From assembly GCA_947626985.1 (NCBI GenBank), contig CANQUG010000005.1, forward strand, positions 1-64,000: DNA of 64,000 nt. The letters run 5' to 3'. The notes below the pieces were generated by a model. It was not told the origin of the DNA. It saw nothing but the letters and a program-made list of their open reading frames with translations, and did no database searches. The position numbers and the translations under genes are program-made. Within the stretch, counting starts at the first letter, position 1; each line of letters opens with the position of its first letter. Of this stretch, positions 8,599-18,490 are shown piece after piece. Source of the DNA: an uncultured Lachnospiraceae bacterium (lineage in GTDB: Bacteria; Bacillota; Clostridia; Lachnospirales; Lachnospiraceae).

Positions 8599-9609
8599 GT
8601 GAATATCAGAGAAGACATGGAAGAAAGAGAGTATGAGCTCCTCAGTCCCCATGCGGCTCACAGCCGCGAATCCAGAGGGCGGGAGCAGCAGGAGGAGGAG
8701 TGCGACGTCCGGACGGTGTACCAGAGAGACCGGGACCGGATCTTGCACTGTAAAGCCTTCCGGAGGCTGAAGGATAAGACCCAGGTATTTCTGGCTCCCC
8801 AGGGGGACCATTACAGAAACCGGCTCACCCACACCCTGGAGGTTTCCCAGATCGCCAGGACCATTGCCAAGGCCCTGCGGCTGAATGAGGATCTGGTGGA
8901 GGCCATCGCCCTCGGGCATGACCTGGGGCACACGCCATTTGGCCACGCGGGAGAGCGGGCGCTGAACCAGAAGCATCCCCAGGGATTCTCCCATTACAGA
9001 CAGAGCATCCGGGTGGTGCAGGTGCTGGAAAAAGGCGGAGAGGGACTGAACCTCACCTGGGAGGTGCGGGACGGAATCCTGAACCACCGGACCAGCGGAA
9101 ATCCTTCCACTCTGGAGGGCCAGGTGGTCCGTTTTTCAGACAAGATCGCGTACATCCATCACGATATGGACGACGCCCAGCGCGCCGGGATCATTACGGA
9201 GGACGACATTCCCATCACCCTGCGGATGCTTCTGGGGGACACCACCAGAGAGCGTCTGAACACCTTTGTCCACGACATTATAGAGAACAGCCTGGGCCAG
9301 AACACCATCCGCATGTCCGACTCCATTCAGGAGGCCCTGATGGACCTGCGCTCTCTGATGTTCCGCATGGTTTATCAGAATCCCATTGCCAAGAAGGAGG
9401 AGGACAAGGCGGTCAAAATGCTCTCGGAGCTCTATGAGTACTATATCGAGCATCCTGACACCATGTCCAGAGAATACAGAGAGCTGGTGTTTCTTCGCGG
9501 AGAGGACCGTTCCCAGGTGGTCTGCGATTATCTGTCCGGAATGACGGACCAGTATTCCATGGAAAAATTCCGGGAAATTTACATACCCAAAGCCTGGGAG
9601 GTTTATTGA
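8599..9609 (+). CDS. dGTPase-like HD-domain triphosphohydrolase
   Basis: A 336-residue HD-domain protein of the deoxyguanosinetriphosphate triphosphohydrolase-like family, which hydrolyses dNTPs to deoxynucleoside and tripolyphosphate. Metal-binding residues are in RLTHTLEV (His) and the GHDLGHTPFGH motif near residues 108-118, with the later Asp in SDKIAYIHHD. The start is a GTG at 8599 preceded by a GGGGG tract about 9 bases upstream. A TATAAT at 8559-8564 could be its -10. It precedes dnaG with a 96-bp gap, an order common in clostridia and consistent with a shared replication transcript. Substrate specificity is inferred from family. Confidence 0.88.
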   Translation: MNIREDMEEREYELLSPHAAHSRESRGREQQEEECDVRTVYQRDRDRILHCKAFRRLKDKTQVFLAPQGDHYRNRLTHTLEVSQIARTIAKALRLNEDLVEAIALGHDLGHTPFGHAGERALNQKHPQGFSHYRQSIRVVQVLEKGGEGLNLTWEVRDGILNHRTSGNPSTLEGQVVRFSDKIAYIHHDMDDAQRAGIITEDDIPITLRMLLGDTTRERLNTFVHDIIENSLGQNTIRMSDSIQEALMDLRSLMFRMVYQNPIAKKEEDKAVKMLSELYEYYIEHPDTMSREYRELVFLRGEDRSQVVCDYLSGMTDQYSMEKFREIYIPKAWEVY

Positions 9610-9705
9610 ACACTGAATTGACAGAAAGAAGGATTCTCCGGCAAAAGGCCCGCGGGACATAAGCGGCCCTCCGTCCGGCGGATCATAACGCGCAGGGAGG
9701 ATAAA

Positions 9706-11508
9706 ATGCGTTATTCGGACGATATCATTGAAGACGTACGAATGAAAAATGATATTGTAGATGTAATATCCCAGTATGTAAAGCTGACAAGAAAGGGAAA
9801 CTCTTATTACGGGCTCTGTCCCTTTCACAACGAGAAATCTCCCTCCTTTTCCGTCACTCCGTCCAAACAGATGTACTATTGTTTCGGCTGCGGAGCCGGG
9901 GGGAATGTCTATACATTTATTATGGAGTACGAAAACTATTCCTTCGGGGAGGCCCTTTCCTATCTGGCCAGCCGGGCGGGAGTGGAGCTTCCGAAGATTG
10001 AGTATTCCAGGGAGGCCAAAGAAAAATCGGAGCGCAGGGCGGCTCTTCTGCAGATCAACAAGACCGCGGCCCAGTTCTACTATGCGCAGCTCCGCCGTGA
10101 AAACGGCAGACCGGGGTGGGATTACCTCACCGGAAGAGGGCTGAGCGAGGAAACCATCCGTAAATTCGGACTGGGATATTCCGATCAGTACAGCAACAGC
10201 CTCTACCGCTATCTGAAATCCAAAAACTACAGTGACGAGCTTCTCCGGGAGTCCGGACTGTTCAATGTGGACGAACGCAGAGGCATGTATGACAAATTCT
10301 GGAACCGGGTGATTTTTCCCATCATGGATGTGAACAGCCGGGTGGTGGGCTTCGGAGGCCGGGTGATGGGAGACGGAAAGCCCAAGTATCTCAATTCCCC
10401 GGAGACTCAGATTTTCGATAAAAGCCGGAATCTCTACGGCCTTCACGCCGCCAGGTCCAGCAGAAAGAATTATCTTATTCTGTGCGAGGGCTACATGGAC
10501 GTGATCTCCATGCACCAGGCGGGCTTCACCAACGCGGTAGCTTCCCTGGGAACGTCTCTCACATCGGGACATGCCAGCCTTTTGAAGCGGTATACCAATG
10601 AAGTGCTCCTTCTCTACGACAGCGACGACGCGGGGGTGCGGGCGGCTGTCCGGGCCATTCCCATTCTCCGGGATGCGGGCCTGACTTCCCGGGTGGTAAA
10701 TCTGAAGCCCTGCAAGGATCCCGACGAGTTTATCAAGTCGCTGGGAGCAGAGGCCTTCGAGGAACGTCTGGCCCAGGCGGAGGACAGTCTGATGTTCCGG
10801 GTGAGCATTGCGGAAGGGGAATTTTCCATGGAGGATCCCCAAGGCCGCAACCGCTTTTTTGACAGGTGCGCGTCCATCCTTCTGGAAATGAAGGACGAGC
10901 TGGAGAGAAATCTTTACATAGATGCAATTGTAAAAAAATATGGAAGGCAGTACGGCATCGGCCAGGAGGATCTGAAGAAGAGGGTGAATACCCTGGCCAT
11001 GAGCGGCATGCCGGCGCAGGATCGGGTTCAGCCCAGAACCGAAAAGCCGGCCAAAAAGGCCAGAGAGTCGGCAGGCGTCAAGGCTCAGAAGCTGATGCTC
11101 ACCTGGATGGTGAATTATCCCGGAGTCTTCGATGCGGCGGAGAGATATCTCCGGCCGGAGGATTTCGTGGAACCGCTGTACCGCACAGTGGCGGGCATGC
11201 TTTTTGAACAGAAGGCCGGGGGGCAGGTGAATCCGGCGAAACTGCTGAACGCTTTTACGGACAGTGAGGAACAGAAGGAGGTCGCGTCGTTATTTAATGC
11301 CAGTATTCCGCTGGAGACTTCTCAGGAACAGAGCAGGGCCTTCGCGGATACGCTTCTGAGGATTAAGGAGGACAGCCTTTCCGAGCGGAACCGTACCTGG
11401 GATCCTGCGGATATGGCCGCTCTTGAGGGGATTGTGCAGGCAAAAAAGGAACTGGAGGAACTGAAACGGCAGCGGCAGCAGCTGCAGGTTTCCTTTGAAC
11501 AGATTTGA
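9706..11508 (+). CDS. dnaG: DNA primase
   Basis: A 600-residue bacterial primase that makes RNA primers for the replication fork. The N-terminal zinc-binding domain shows [11 protein letters not shown] and CFGCG (about residues 38-63). The catalytic core follows, with the TOPRIM motif LCEGYMDV at about 257-265 and the acidic LLYDSDDAG at about 305. The C-terminal portion (about 460-600) should be the DnaB-interacting helical domain. AGGGAGG at 9693-9699 supports the ATG. It overlaps rpoD's open frame and forms the classical macromolecular-synthesis operon with it. Confidence 0.97.
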   Translation: MRYSDDIIEDVRMKNDIVDVISQYVKLTRKGNSYYGLCPFHNEKSPSFSVTPSKQMYYCFGCGAGGNVYTFIMEYENYSFGEALSYLASRAGVELPKIEYSREAKEKSERRAALLQINKTAAQFYYAQLRRENGRPGWDYLTGRGLSEETIRKFGLGYSDQYSNSLYRYLKSKNYSDELLRESGLFNVDERRGMYDKFWNRVIFPIMDVNSRVVGFGGRVMGDGKPKYLNSPETQIFDKSRNLYGLHAARSSRKNYLILCEGYMDVISMHQAGFTNAVASLGTSLTSGHASLLKRYTNEVLLLYDSDDAGVRAAVRAIPILRDAGLTSRVVNLKPCKDPDEFIKSLGAEAFEERLAQAEDSLMFRVSIAEGEFSMEDPQGRNRFFDRCASILLEMKDELERNLYIDAIVKKYGRQYGIGQEDLKKRVNTLAMSGMPAQDRVQPRTEKPAKKARESAGVKAQKLMLTWMVNYPGVFDAAERYLRPEDFVEPLYRTVAGMLFEQKAGGQVNPAKLLNAFTDSEEQKEVASLFNASIPLETSQEQSRAFADTLLRIKEDSLSERNRTWDPADMAALEGIVQAKKELEELKRQRQQLQVSFEQI

Positions 11509-11527
11509 GAAACGGGGATGGAAAAAT

Positions 11528-12706
11528 ATGCATATTTCTAATAAATCGGGGAAAAATAGGGATGGAGGTACAAAGACACCTATGGAAATGAATATGGGCA
11601 AATTCAGTGAGAAACTGGTAGAGCTTCTGGAGCTGGCGAAAAAGAAAAAGAACGTGCTGGAATACCAGGAGATCAACGACTTTTTCAAGGATCATCCTCT
11701 GGGTGTGGAGGAGATGGAAAAGGTGTTTGATTTTCTGGAGGCCAGCGGAGTGGACGTTCTGCGTATCACGGGAGGTGAGGACGGACTGATTCTGGACGAT
11801 GATCTGGACATTGACAAGCTGGACGATGAGGAGGAAGTGGAGCTGGATAAGATCGATCTGTCCATTCCCGAAGGCGTCAGCATCGAGGATCCGGTCCGGA
11901 TGTATCTGAAGGAGATCGGAAAAGTCAGTCTTCTCACCGCGGACGAGGAGATCGAGCTGGCCAAGAGGATGGAGGAGGGAGACGAGAGCGCGAAGAAGCG
12001 CCTTGCGGAAGCCAACCTCCGTCTTGTGGTAAGCATTGCCAAGCGGTACGTGGGCAGAGGAATGCTGTTCCTGGACCTGATTCAGGAGGGCAATCTGGGT
12101 CTTATCAAAGCTGTGGAAAAATTTGATTACAGAAAAGGATATAAATTCAGTACCTACGCCACCTGGTGGATCCGTCAGGCCATTACCAGAGCCATCGCGG
12201 ATCAGGCCAGAACCATCCGTATTCCCGTGCATATGGTGGAAACCATCAACAAGCTGATCCGTGTGTCCCGTCAGCTGCTTCAGGAGCTTGGGCGGGAGCC
12301 TACCCCTGAGGAGATCGCCGAGGAGATGGACATGTCCGTGGAGCGCGTGCGGGAGATCCTGAAGATTTCCCAGGAGCCGGTTTCCCTGGAGACGCCCATC
12401 GGCGAGGAGGAGGACAGCCATCTGGGCGACTTCATTCAGGACGACAATGTGCCTGTGCCCGCGGACGCGGCGGCCTTCACCCTTCTGAAGGAGCAGCTGA
12501 TCGAGGTGCTGGGCACCCTCACGGAGAGGGAGCAGAAGGTGCTGCGTCTTCGTTTCGGACTGGACGACGGCCGTGCCCGTACCCTGGAGGAAGTGGGAAA
12601 AGAGTTTAACGTGACAAGAGAGAGAATCCGTCAGATCGAGGCAAAGGCTCTCCGCAAGCTGCGTCATCCCAGCCGCAGCCGCAAGCTGAGAGACTATCTG
12701 GATTAA
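11528..12706 (+). CDS. rpoD: Primary sigma factor (SigA/RpoD)
   Basis: Housekeeping sigma-70 factor directing RNA polymerase to -35/-10 promoters. An acidic region 1.1 lies N-terminally, then regions 1.2-2.4 ([30 protein letters not shown]), region 3, and region 4.2 with the helix-turn-helix [20 protein letters not shown]. The frame is open from 11495 inside dnaG. I favour ATG 11528 because GGGGATGG at 11514-11521 precedes it. An alternative ATG at 11582, with GGAGG 13 bases upstream, would remove 18 residues. Immediately downstream are trmK and nif3 on the same strand. Confidence 0.95.
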   Translation: MHISNKSGKNRDGGTKTPMEMNMGKFSEKLVELLELAKKKKNVLEYQEINDFFKDHPLGVEEMEKVFDFLEASGVDVLRITGGEDGLILDDDLDIDKLDDEEEVELDKIDLSIPEGVSIEDPVRMYLKEIGKVSLLTADEEIELAKRMEEGDESAKKRLAEANLRLVVSIAKRYVGRGMLFLDLIQEGNLGLIKAVEKFDYRKGYKFSTYATWWIRQAITRAIADQARTIRIPVHMVETINKLIRVSRQLLQELGREPTPEEIAEEMDMSVERVREILKISQEPVSLETPIGEEEDSHLGDFIQDDNVPVPADAAAFTLLKEQLIEVLGTLTEREQKVLRLRFGLDDGRARTLEEVGKEFNVTRERIRQIEAKALRKLRHPSRSRKLRDYLD

Positions 12707-12716
12707 GGAGCCGGGT

Positions 12717-13685
12717 ATGCAGCTGTCCTTACGTTTGTCCGCGGTTGCGCGGATGGTGACAGAGGGGAACCGGCTGGTAGATGTGGGATGTGATCATGGA
12801 TATCTGCCGGTATACCTGGTTTTGGAAAAGAAGATTCCCGGCGCCATTGCCATGGATGTGCGGAAGGGGCCCCTCTCCCGGGCAAAGGAGCACATCGGGG
12901 AATACGGTCTGGGGGAGTACATAGAAACCCGCCTCTCCGATGGGCTGAAAGCTCTGAAGGAGGGGGAGGGGGACACTCTGGTGATGGCGGGCATGGGAGG
13001 CCCGCTGATGGAGCGCATCCTCACGGACGGCGAGGAGGTATTGAAAGGATTTCAGGAGCTGATCCTTCAGCCGCAGTCGGATATCAGGCATTTCCGGAGA
13101 TTTCTGCTGGATTCCGGCCGGGTCATCGTGGAGGAGGACATCGTGCTGGAGGATGGGAAATTTTATCCCATGATGAAGGCAGTATCCGCAGAGCAGGTGC
13201 GCAAAGGAAGATGTAAAAAATATCTGACTTCTGCAGGAATGCCTGAGGGAACCGCAGGAAACGAAGGCACGGAGAATACGGTGAACGAAACCCGGGAGAA
13301 CTGCAGAAGATCGATACCGGGTACGACAGGCAAAGCCTTTCAGTGTACGATGGTCTCCGGGGAATGTCCGGCAGACGGACGTTCACGGGATGTCTGTCTG
13401 AAAAAACTTACAGCTTACACTCCGGAAGAAGAATGGTTCGGAAAACTGCTTCTCGCCGGAAAACACCCGGTCCTCTATGAGTATCTGCTTCGTGAGGACC
13501 GCATCCGGAGAGATATCCGGGACAGACTGCTTCTGTCCCCCGGGGAGGGCTCCCGGAAACGAATGACTGAGATTGAGGAGGAACGGCGGCTGATTCAGGC
13601 CGCCTTAAGTCGATATGAAGGTAAAAGAACTGACAGCGTATCTGGAATCCCGCTATCCGGCGGGAGCCGCGGAAAACTGGGATAA
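12717..13685 (+). CDS. trmK: tRNA (adenine22-N1)-methyltransferase with insertion
   Basis: SAM-dependent methyltransferase of the TrmK family that makes m1A22 in tRNA. The SAM-binding motif VDVGCDHGYLPVYL is at residues about 20-35 and VMAGMGGPLMERIL at about 89-103. AAGGAG just after the rpoD stop codon positions the ATG. An insertion of about 75 residues (from roughly 160 to 235), rich in Gly, Glu, Thr and Asn, interrupts the usual C-terminal helical region before LTAYTPEEEWFG. The last 23 codons overlap the start of nif3 in another frame, an unusually long 71-bp overlap. Confidence 0.9.
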   Translation: MQLSLRLSAVARMVTEGNRLVDVGCDHGYLPVYLVLEKKIPGAIAMDVRKGPLSRAKEHIGEYGLGEYIETRLSDGLKALKEGEGDTLVMAGMGGPLMERILTDGEEVLKGFQELILQPQSDIRHFRRFLLDSGRVIVEEDIVLEDGKFYPMMKAVSAEQVRKGRCKKYLTSAGMPEGTAGNEGTENTVNETRENCRRSIPGTTGKAFQCTMVSGECPADGRSRDVCLKKLTAYTPEEEWFGKLLLAGKHPVLYEYLLREDRIRRDIRDRLLLSPGEGSRKRMTEIEEERRLIQAALSRYEGKRTDSVSGIPLSGGSRGKLG

Positions 13686-14397
13686 TGTGGGACTGCTTGT
13701 GGGGGACGATGAGTGGGAGATCTCTCACATCTTTCTGGCGCTGGACCTGACGGCGGAAGCTCTGAGCGAGGCGGTTTCCGCGGGGGCAGACATGATCGTG
13801 ACCCATCATCCCATGATTTTTTCCGGAATGAAGAAGATCAACAACCATGATTTTGTGGGAAGAAAGGTTCTGACCCTGATCCGCCATGGCATCGCCTGTT
13901 TTGCCATGCACACGAATTACGATGTGCTGGGAATGGCGGAGCTGAGTGCGGATTATCTGGGGCTGACCGGGAGAGAGGTTCTCTCCGTGACGGAGGAAAC
14001 AGAGGGAACGGTTCAGGGCATCGGCCGGCTGGGGATGCTGTCTCGGCCCGTGACACTGAGGGAGTGCGCGCTTTCCGTGAAGGAAGCCCTTCATCTGGGA
14101 GATGTGAGGATTTACGGGGATCCCGATCAGATGGTGGAGCGGGCGGCGGTCTGTACCGGCAGCGGAAAAAGCATGATCCGGGAGGCCATCGCCGGAGGAG
14201 CCCAGGTGTACATTACCGGGGACATTGACCATCATACGGGCATCGATGCTGTGGATCAGGGCCTTGCCATCATTGACGCCGGGCATTATGGGACGGAGTA
14301 CATTTTTATGGAGGCCATGAAAAAAGAACTGGAAAAAGCATTTCCATCTTTAAAACTTTCATGCGCCAGGGTGAAGTTCCCATATACTATGGTGTAG
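13615..14397 (+). CDS. Nif3-like dinuclear metal centre protein (YqfO family)
   Basis: A 260-residue Nif3/DUF34 protein. Family members form hexamers with a two-metal site; suggested roles include GTP cyclohydrolase I-like activity, but the function is unsettled. The N terminus (MKVKEL...WDNVGLLVG) matches the family start closely, which fixes the ATG at 13615 inside the 3' end of trmK. Metal ligands are visible in VTHHPMIF, in MHTNYD and in the C-terminal DAGHYGTE. No separate binding site is evident, so translation is probably coupled to trmK. The trmK-nif3 pairing is conserved in Firmicutes. Its stop codon lies within the first copy of a 26-bp repeat. Confidence 0.92.
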   Translation: MKVKELTAYLESRYPAGAAENWDNVGLLVGDDEWEISHIFLALDLTAEALSEAVSAGADMIVTHHPMIFSGMKKINNHDFVGRKVLTLIRHGIACFAMHTNYDVLGMAELSADYLGLTGREVLSVTEETEGTVQGIGRLGMLSRPVTLRECALSVKEALHLGDVRIYGDPDQMVERAAVCTGSGKSMIREAIAGGAQVYITGDIDHHTGIDAVDQGLAIIDAGHYGTEYIFMEAMKKELEKAFPSLKLSCARVKFPYTMV

Positions 14398-14499
14398 AGC
14401 AAAGCTTCGCCGAGCGATCGTGAGCATCGGCGAAGTGAAGTTCTTATAGGAGATCATGAACGTCTGCGAGGAAAAGTTCCCATATACTATGGTGCAGAG
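14374..14499. repeat. 26-bp direct repeats exactly 100 bp apart, with hairpin between
   Basis: Copies at 14374-14399 and 14474-14499 differ at one base. The first covers the last codons and stop of nif3. Between them a perfect 9-bp hairpin, CTTCGCCGA (14405-14413) with TCGGCGAAG (14427-14435), could act as a terminator or processing site, although no T-tract follows. Confidence 0.65.
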
Positions 14500-14628
14500 G
14501 TTCCGATGAGCGGACCATAATATGCGATTTTCATTATTTTTGGACTGCGCATGGATTTATCTTCCGATGAATCTGCGGTGCAGTACCTTACGCCGGAGGA
14601 TTCCGGCATACAGGAAAGGAGGGACGTC

Positions 14629-16326
14629 ATGACAGAACACAATCTGGAACAGGAAAAATATCTCGTCACCGTGGGTGAGGAAGAAAAGTGGTATCCGTCA
14701 GGAACCACTCTGGAAGAGATCGCCGGGGATCATGAACATACCGCGGACGCGCCGATTATTCTGGCACTGGCAGACGGCAAGCTTCAGGAGCTGCATCAGC
14801 GCCTGAGAAAAAACTGCAGGATTTCCTTTGTCACCACGAAGGACCATGCCGGTTATAAAACACTGGTGCGCACCGCCTGTCTCATTTTGCTGAAAGCCAT
14901 CCACGATATCTGTGTGAAGGAAAACACGGCAGCGGAGAAGGTGGTTCTCCATTACTCCATGGGTCCCGGCTATTATTTTACCATCCGGTTCGAGGACGGC
15001 GGCGAACGTCTGAACCAGGAATTCCTGGACAAAATAAAAAACCGTATGCGGGAGCTTGTGGACGCCGATCTTCCCATCCGCAAGGTTACTCTGGACGTGG
15101 AGGACGCCATGGCCAGATTCCACGCTCACCGGATGTACGACAAGGAAAAGCTTTTCCGCTACCGGAGAGTTTCCACGGTGAACGTATACCGTCTGGAAAA
15201 GTTTGAAGATTATTTTTACGGATATATGGCTACGCGCACGGCGGTTCTCCAGTATTTTGACCTTCTTCTTTACGATGAAGGACTGGTGCTGCTTCTGCCC
15301 GCACAGAACAGCCCCGACCGGCTTTCGCCTTTTGTTCCTCTGAAAAAGATTTTCCAGGTGCAGAAGGAGTCTCAGAAGTGGGCGGAAAGGCTGGGGATTG
15401 AGACGGTGGGAGATCTGAACGACCGCATTATCCGGGACGGGATTCACCACACGATTCTTATTCAGGAGGCTCTTCAGGAATCCAGGATTGCAGAAATTGC
15501 CAATGAGATTGTCCGCGCCGGAGGCAAAAAATTCGTGATGATCGCAGGTCCATCCTCCTCGGGAAAAACCACATTTTCCCATCGTCTGTCCATTCAGCTG
15601 GAGGCCCGCGGTATGAGACCTCATCCCATCGCGGTGGACAATTATTTTCTGAACCGCGTCAATACGCCGCTGGATGAAAACGGAGAAAAAAATTACGAGT
15701 GTCTGGAAGCCCTTGATGTGGAGCTGTTTAATCAGAACATGCTGGACCTTCTCCGGGGCAGAGAGGTGGAGCTGCCTGTATACAATTTTCTCACAGGCTG
15801 CCGGGAGTACCGGGGCGATTATCTGAAACTGGGACCGGAGGATGTTCTGGTGATCGAGGGAATCCACGGACTCAACGACCGGCTGAGCCATTCCCTTCCC
15901 AGAGAGAGCAAGTACAAAATCTACATAAGCGCTCTTACGCAGCTGAACATCGACGAACATAACCGTATTCCCACCACGGACGGCCGGCTCATCCGCAGGA
16001 TCGTGAGGGATGCCCGCACCCGGGGAACCTCCGCAAGGGAGACCATAGCCCGGTGGCCTTCCGTGAGAAGAGGGGAGGAGGAGAACATCTTTCCCTTCCA
16101 GGAGGAAGCGGACATTATGTTTAATTCCGCCCTCATCTACGAGCTGGCCTGCCTGAAGGTCTATGCGGAGCCCCTTCTCTTCGGCATCCCCAGGGAAGCG
16201 CCGGAATACGTGGAGGCCAAACGGCTTCTGAAATTCCTTGACTACTTCATATCCGTCCCTGGCGAGGACGTCCCCCAGAATTCTATTTTGAGAGAATTTA
16301 TCGGGGGAAGCTGCTTCCATGTATAG
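14629..16326 (+). CDS. Nucleoside (uridine) kinase with N-terminal TGS/tRNA-SAD-like domains
   Basis: A 565-residue composite. The N-terminal part resembles the TGS and second additional domains of threonyl-tRNA synthetase (about residues 1-220). The C-terminal part is a uridine-kinase/phosphoribulokinase P-loop domain with IAGPSSSGKTTFSHRL at about 305-320 and VIEGIHGLND at about 410. Proteins of this architecture are common in Clostridia, usually annotated nucleoside kinase, and are thought to phosphorylate uridine or cytidine. The start is ATG 14629, with AAGGAGG at 14616-14622. The gene is monocistronic between the repeat region and rnpB. The physiological substrate is not proven by sequence. 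Confidence 0.85.
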   Translation: MTEHNLEQEKYLVTVGEEEKWYPSGTTLEEIAGDHEHTADAPIILALADGKLQELHQRLRKNCRISFVTTKDHAGYKTLVRTACLILLKAIHDICVKENTAAEKVVLHYSMGPGYYFTIRFEDGGERLNQEFLDKIKNRMRELVDADLPIRKVTLDVEDAMARFHAHRMYDKEKLFRYRRVSTVNVYRLEKFEDYFYGYMATRTAVLQYFDLLLYDEGLVLLLPAQNSPDRLSPFVPLKKIFQVQKESQKWAERLGIETVGDLNDRIIRDGIHHTILIQEALQESRIAEIANEIVRAGGKKFVMIAGPSSSGKTTFSHRLSIQLEARGMRPHPIAVDNYFLNRVNTPLDENGEKNYECLEALDVELFNQNMLDLLRGREVELPVYNFLTGCREYRGDYLKLGPEDVLVIEGIHGLNDRLSHSLPRESKYKIYISALTQLNIDEHNRIPTTDGRLIRRIVRDARTRGTSARETIARWPSVRRGEEENIFPFQEEADIMFNSALIYELACLKVYAEPLLFGIPREAPEYVEAKRLLKFLDYFISVPGEDVPQNSILREFIGGSCFHV

Positions 16327-16368
16327 TATTATTGAAGCTGTTACACTTTCCGGCGCCGAAAATATTTC

Positions 16369-16397
16369 TTTACGGAGACCGGAAATCATGCTAAAAT
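16369..16397 (+). promoter_or_regulatory. Promoter of rnpB
   Basis: TTTACG (16369-16374), a 17-bp spacer and TAAAAT (16392-16397) place the transcription start around 16404, matching the predicted 5' end of the RNase P RNA at 16405. Confidence 0.7.
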
Positions 16398-16404
16398 AAT
16401 CCAT

Positions 16405-16788
16405 GCGCAAGTTCTCCAGGTGATCGCGGACGCACAGACGAAAGGGTGCGGACGAGGAAAGTCCGGGCTTCACAGGGCAGGATGCCGGATAACGTCCGGT
16501 GGAGGCGACTCCCAGACCAGTGCAACAGAAATAAACCGCCATAACTCCGGGAACAGAGGCTTCCGGGTCTCATCCCCGGAATGGTAAGGGTGGAAAGGCA
16601 GTGTAAGAGACTACCGCCTCCCTGGTAACAGGAAGGGCACATGTAAACTCCATTCGAAGCAAGACCGAAAAGAAAGCGATACGGCTGCCCGTCGTGCTTT
16701 CAGGTGGGTCGCTGGAGCCTGCCGGCAACAGCAGGCCTAGATAGATGATCACTCAACGACATAACCCGGCTTATCGGCGGACTTGCGC
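16405..16788 (+). ncRNA. rnpB: RNase P RNA, bacterial class A
   Basis: Catalytic RNA of RNase P, which removes 5' leaders from tRNA precursors. The universally conserved core is plain: GAGGAAAGTCCGGGCT near 16457, the CAACAGAAATAAACCGCC element near 16522, GGTAAGGGTGGAAAGGCAG, GGAAGGGCACATGTAAACTCC, and the 3' GATAGATGATCACT. Helix P1 forms from GCGCAAGT (16405-16412) and ACTTGCGC (16781-16788), setting both ends at about 384 nt. The presence of the class A P6/P17-type region, rather than the Bacillus type B layout, is inferred from the order of elements. Confidence 0.97.
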
Positions 16789-16795
16789 TCCGCAA

Positions 16796-16852
16796 AAAAG
16801 CCGCTGAGGAACGGAAATGTTATGAACTTTCCCGTTCCCCGGCGGCTTTTTA
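16796..16852 (+). terminator. Terminator of rnpB
   Basis: A long hairpin pairing the GCCGC...GG-AACGG arm near 16800 with CCGTTCC...GCGGC near 16845, followed by TTTTTA, directly behind the RNase P RNA. Confidence 0.85.
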
Positions 16853-16925
16853 TATATCGTCACTTCATGTATTTTTTATAACGAACAGTATATCTGGACC
16901 GTTTCGGATGTATCAGGCTGTTTAT

Positions 16926-17020
16926 CTGATGCGCTTTTCTGCAGTGAACAGTGAAGCAGACCATTTATTGTTTCCGCCTGGCCAGACCACTCACCTGATG
17001 TGCCTTTCCGCAGCGAACAG
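16926..17020. repeat. Pair of degenerate 26-bp direct repeats, 69-bp period
   Basis: Copies 16926-16951 and 16995-17020 both read CTGATG-Y-GC-Y-TTTC-Y-GCAG-Y-GAACAG; all differences are transitions. They lie in the gap between rnpB and pyrI. A short AGTCCG/CGGACT hairpin (17045-17064) just beyond may be the weak terminator for the leftward pyr transcript. No gene is seen in 16853-17070. Confidence 0.5.
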
Positions 17021-17070
17021 CTTCAAATCAGGCTGAAAGTTTTCAGTCCGGAAATTTTCGGACTTCCAGT

Positions 17071-17508
17071 TTATTTATTTCGGTTCCCCCTGTATTTCTC
17101 CTCACAGTATTTACAGCGGTAAATCTCCTTCTCCGGATCAGCCAGGAAGAAAATATGATCCAGCCCCTGCTCCTCGGAGGTGATGCACCGGGGATTTTTA
17201 CATTTGATCACGTTCACGATCTGCTTCGGCAGCTTCAGCTGCTTTTTCTCCACAATCTCCTCATCCTTGATAATATTGACTGTAATATTATGATCGATAA
17301 ATCCCAGAATATCCAGATTCAGATCCTCCAGGGGACATTCCACCTTGATGATGTCCTTTTTGCCCATCTTATTGCTGCGGGCATTTTTGATGATGGCCAC
17401 CGTGCAGTCCAGCTTGTCCAGCTTCAGGTCATGATAAATGGTCATGGCCTTGCCTGCCTTGATGTGATCCAGAACATATCCCTCCCGAAGCGCTCCAACA
17501 TTTAACAT
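17071..17508 (-). CDS. pyrI: Aspartate carbamoyltransferase regulatory subunit
   Basis: A 145-residue regulatory chain of aspartate transcarbamoylase, binding allosteric nucleotides (CTP, ATP) in its N-terminal domain and the catalytic chain through a zinc domain. Zinc ligands are Cys103, Cys108, Cys132 and Cys135. The ATG overlaps the end of pyrB by 7 bp, giving translational coupling and equal stoichiometry of the two chains. Length agrees with the family (about 150). Confidence 0.96.
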   Translation of the reverse strand: MLNVGALREGYVLDHIKAGKAMTIYHDLKLDKLDCTVAIIKNARSNKMGKKDIIKVECPLEDLNLDILGFIDHNITVNIIKDEEIVEKKQLKLPKQIVNVIKCKNPRCITSEEQGLDHIFFLADPEKEIYRCKYCEEKYRGNRNK

Positions 17509-18422
17509 ACCTTCACCTCCAGTAATGTGAGAATCAGTGCCATACGCACATACACGCCGTACTGTGCCTGTCTGAAATACGCCGCTCTGGGATCTGAATC
17601 CACCTCCACGGCGATCTCATTGACTCTGGGCAGAGGATGGAGGATATACATGTCCTCCCTGGCCAGTTCCATTTTCTGTTTGTCCAGAATATAAAAATCC
17701 TTCATCCGGACGTAGTCGTCCTCGTTGAAGAAACGCTCCTTCTGAACCCGGGTCATGTAAAGGATATCGAGCTGAGGTATGGCGTCCTCCAGGCGTTCCA
17801 CCTCCTGGAAGGGAACATGGTTGCGCACCAGCACATCCTCCCGGATATAGCTGGGAATCCGCAGCTCCTCCGGTGAGATGAGAATAAATTTCACATTTTC
17901 ATACCGGACAAGGGCTTCAATGAGGGAATGAACGGTACGGCCGAATTTCAGATCACCGCACAGACCGATGGTGAGATTTCCAAGGCGTCCTTTCAGGGAA
18001 CGGATGGTGAGGAGATCGGTGAGAGTCTGGGTGGGATGCTGATGACCGCCGTCTCCGGCATTGATAACAGGAATGGAAGAAGCCATGGACGCTACCAGCG
18101 GGGCCCCCTCCTTCGGATGACGCATAGCGCAGATGTCTGCATAACAGGAAGTTACACGAATGGTGTCAGAAACACTTTCGCCTTTGGCAGCGGAACTGGA
18201 ATTGGCGGAAGAAAAACCCAGAACCTGTCCGCCGAGGTTCATCATGGCGGCTTCGAAGCTTAACCGGGTGCGGGTGCTGGGCTCATAAAACAATGTGGCA
18301 AGCCTTTTTCCATCGCAGGCATGGGCGTATTTAGCGGGGTTCTTTTCGATGTCGCCGGCCAGGTCCAGAAGAGTGTCCAGCTCCTCCACGGAAAAGTCCA
18401 GCGGACTCATTAAATGTCTCAT
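17502..18422 (-). CDS. pyrB: Aspartate carbamoyltransferase catalytic subunit
   Basis: A 306-residue catalytic chain catalysing carbamoyl phosphate plus aspartate to N-carbamoylaspartate, the second step of de novo pyrimidine synthesis. The carbamoyl phosphate-binding motif STRTR is at residues 49-53, HPTQ follows near 132, and the C-terminal HPLPR is near 266. A GGAGG lies 8 bases upstream of the ATG on this strand. It is followed directly by pyrI and preceded, 68 bp upstream, by a CmpB-like membrane protein gene on the same strand. Confidence 0.97.
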   Translation of the reverse strand: MRHLMSPLDFSVEELDTLLDLAGDIEKNPAKYAHACDGKRLATLFYEPSTRTRLSFEAAMMNLGGQVLGFSSANSSSAAKGESVSDTIRVTSCYADICAMRHPKEGAPLVASMASSIPVINAGDGGHQHPTQTLTDLLTIRSLKGRLGNLTIGLCGDLKFGRTVHSLIEALVRYENVKFILISPEELRIPSYIREDVLVRNHVPFQEVERLEDAIPQLDILYMTRVQKERFFNEDDYVRMKDFYILDKQKMELAREDMYILHPLPRVNEIAVEVDSDPRAAYFRQAQYGVYVRMALILTLLEVKVC

Positions 18423-18490
18423 GACGATATCCTCCGTATATTGATGTGAGATTTGTACTGCCTTTTTACCTTCACATCATCATATACTAC

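Noticed and set aside
6930..8618. 562-codon minus-strand frame
   Set aside because: Antisense shadow of pap, which has clear family motifs and its own terminator.
14698..16542. 614-codon minus-strand frame
   Set aside because: Antisense to the nucleoside kinase and running into rnpB; no motif or binding site.
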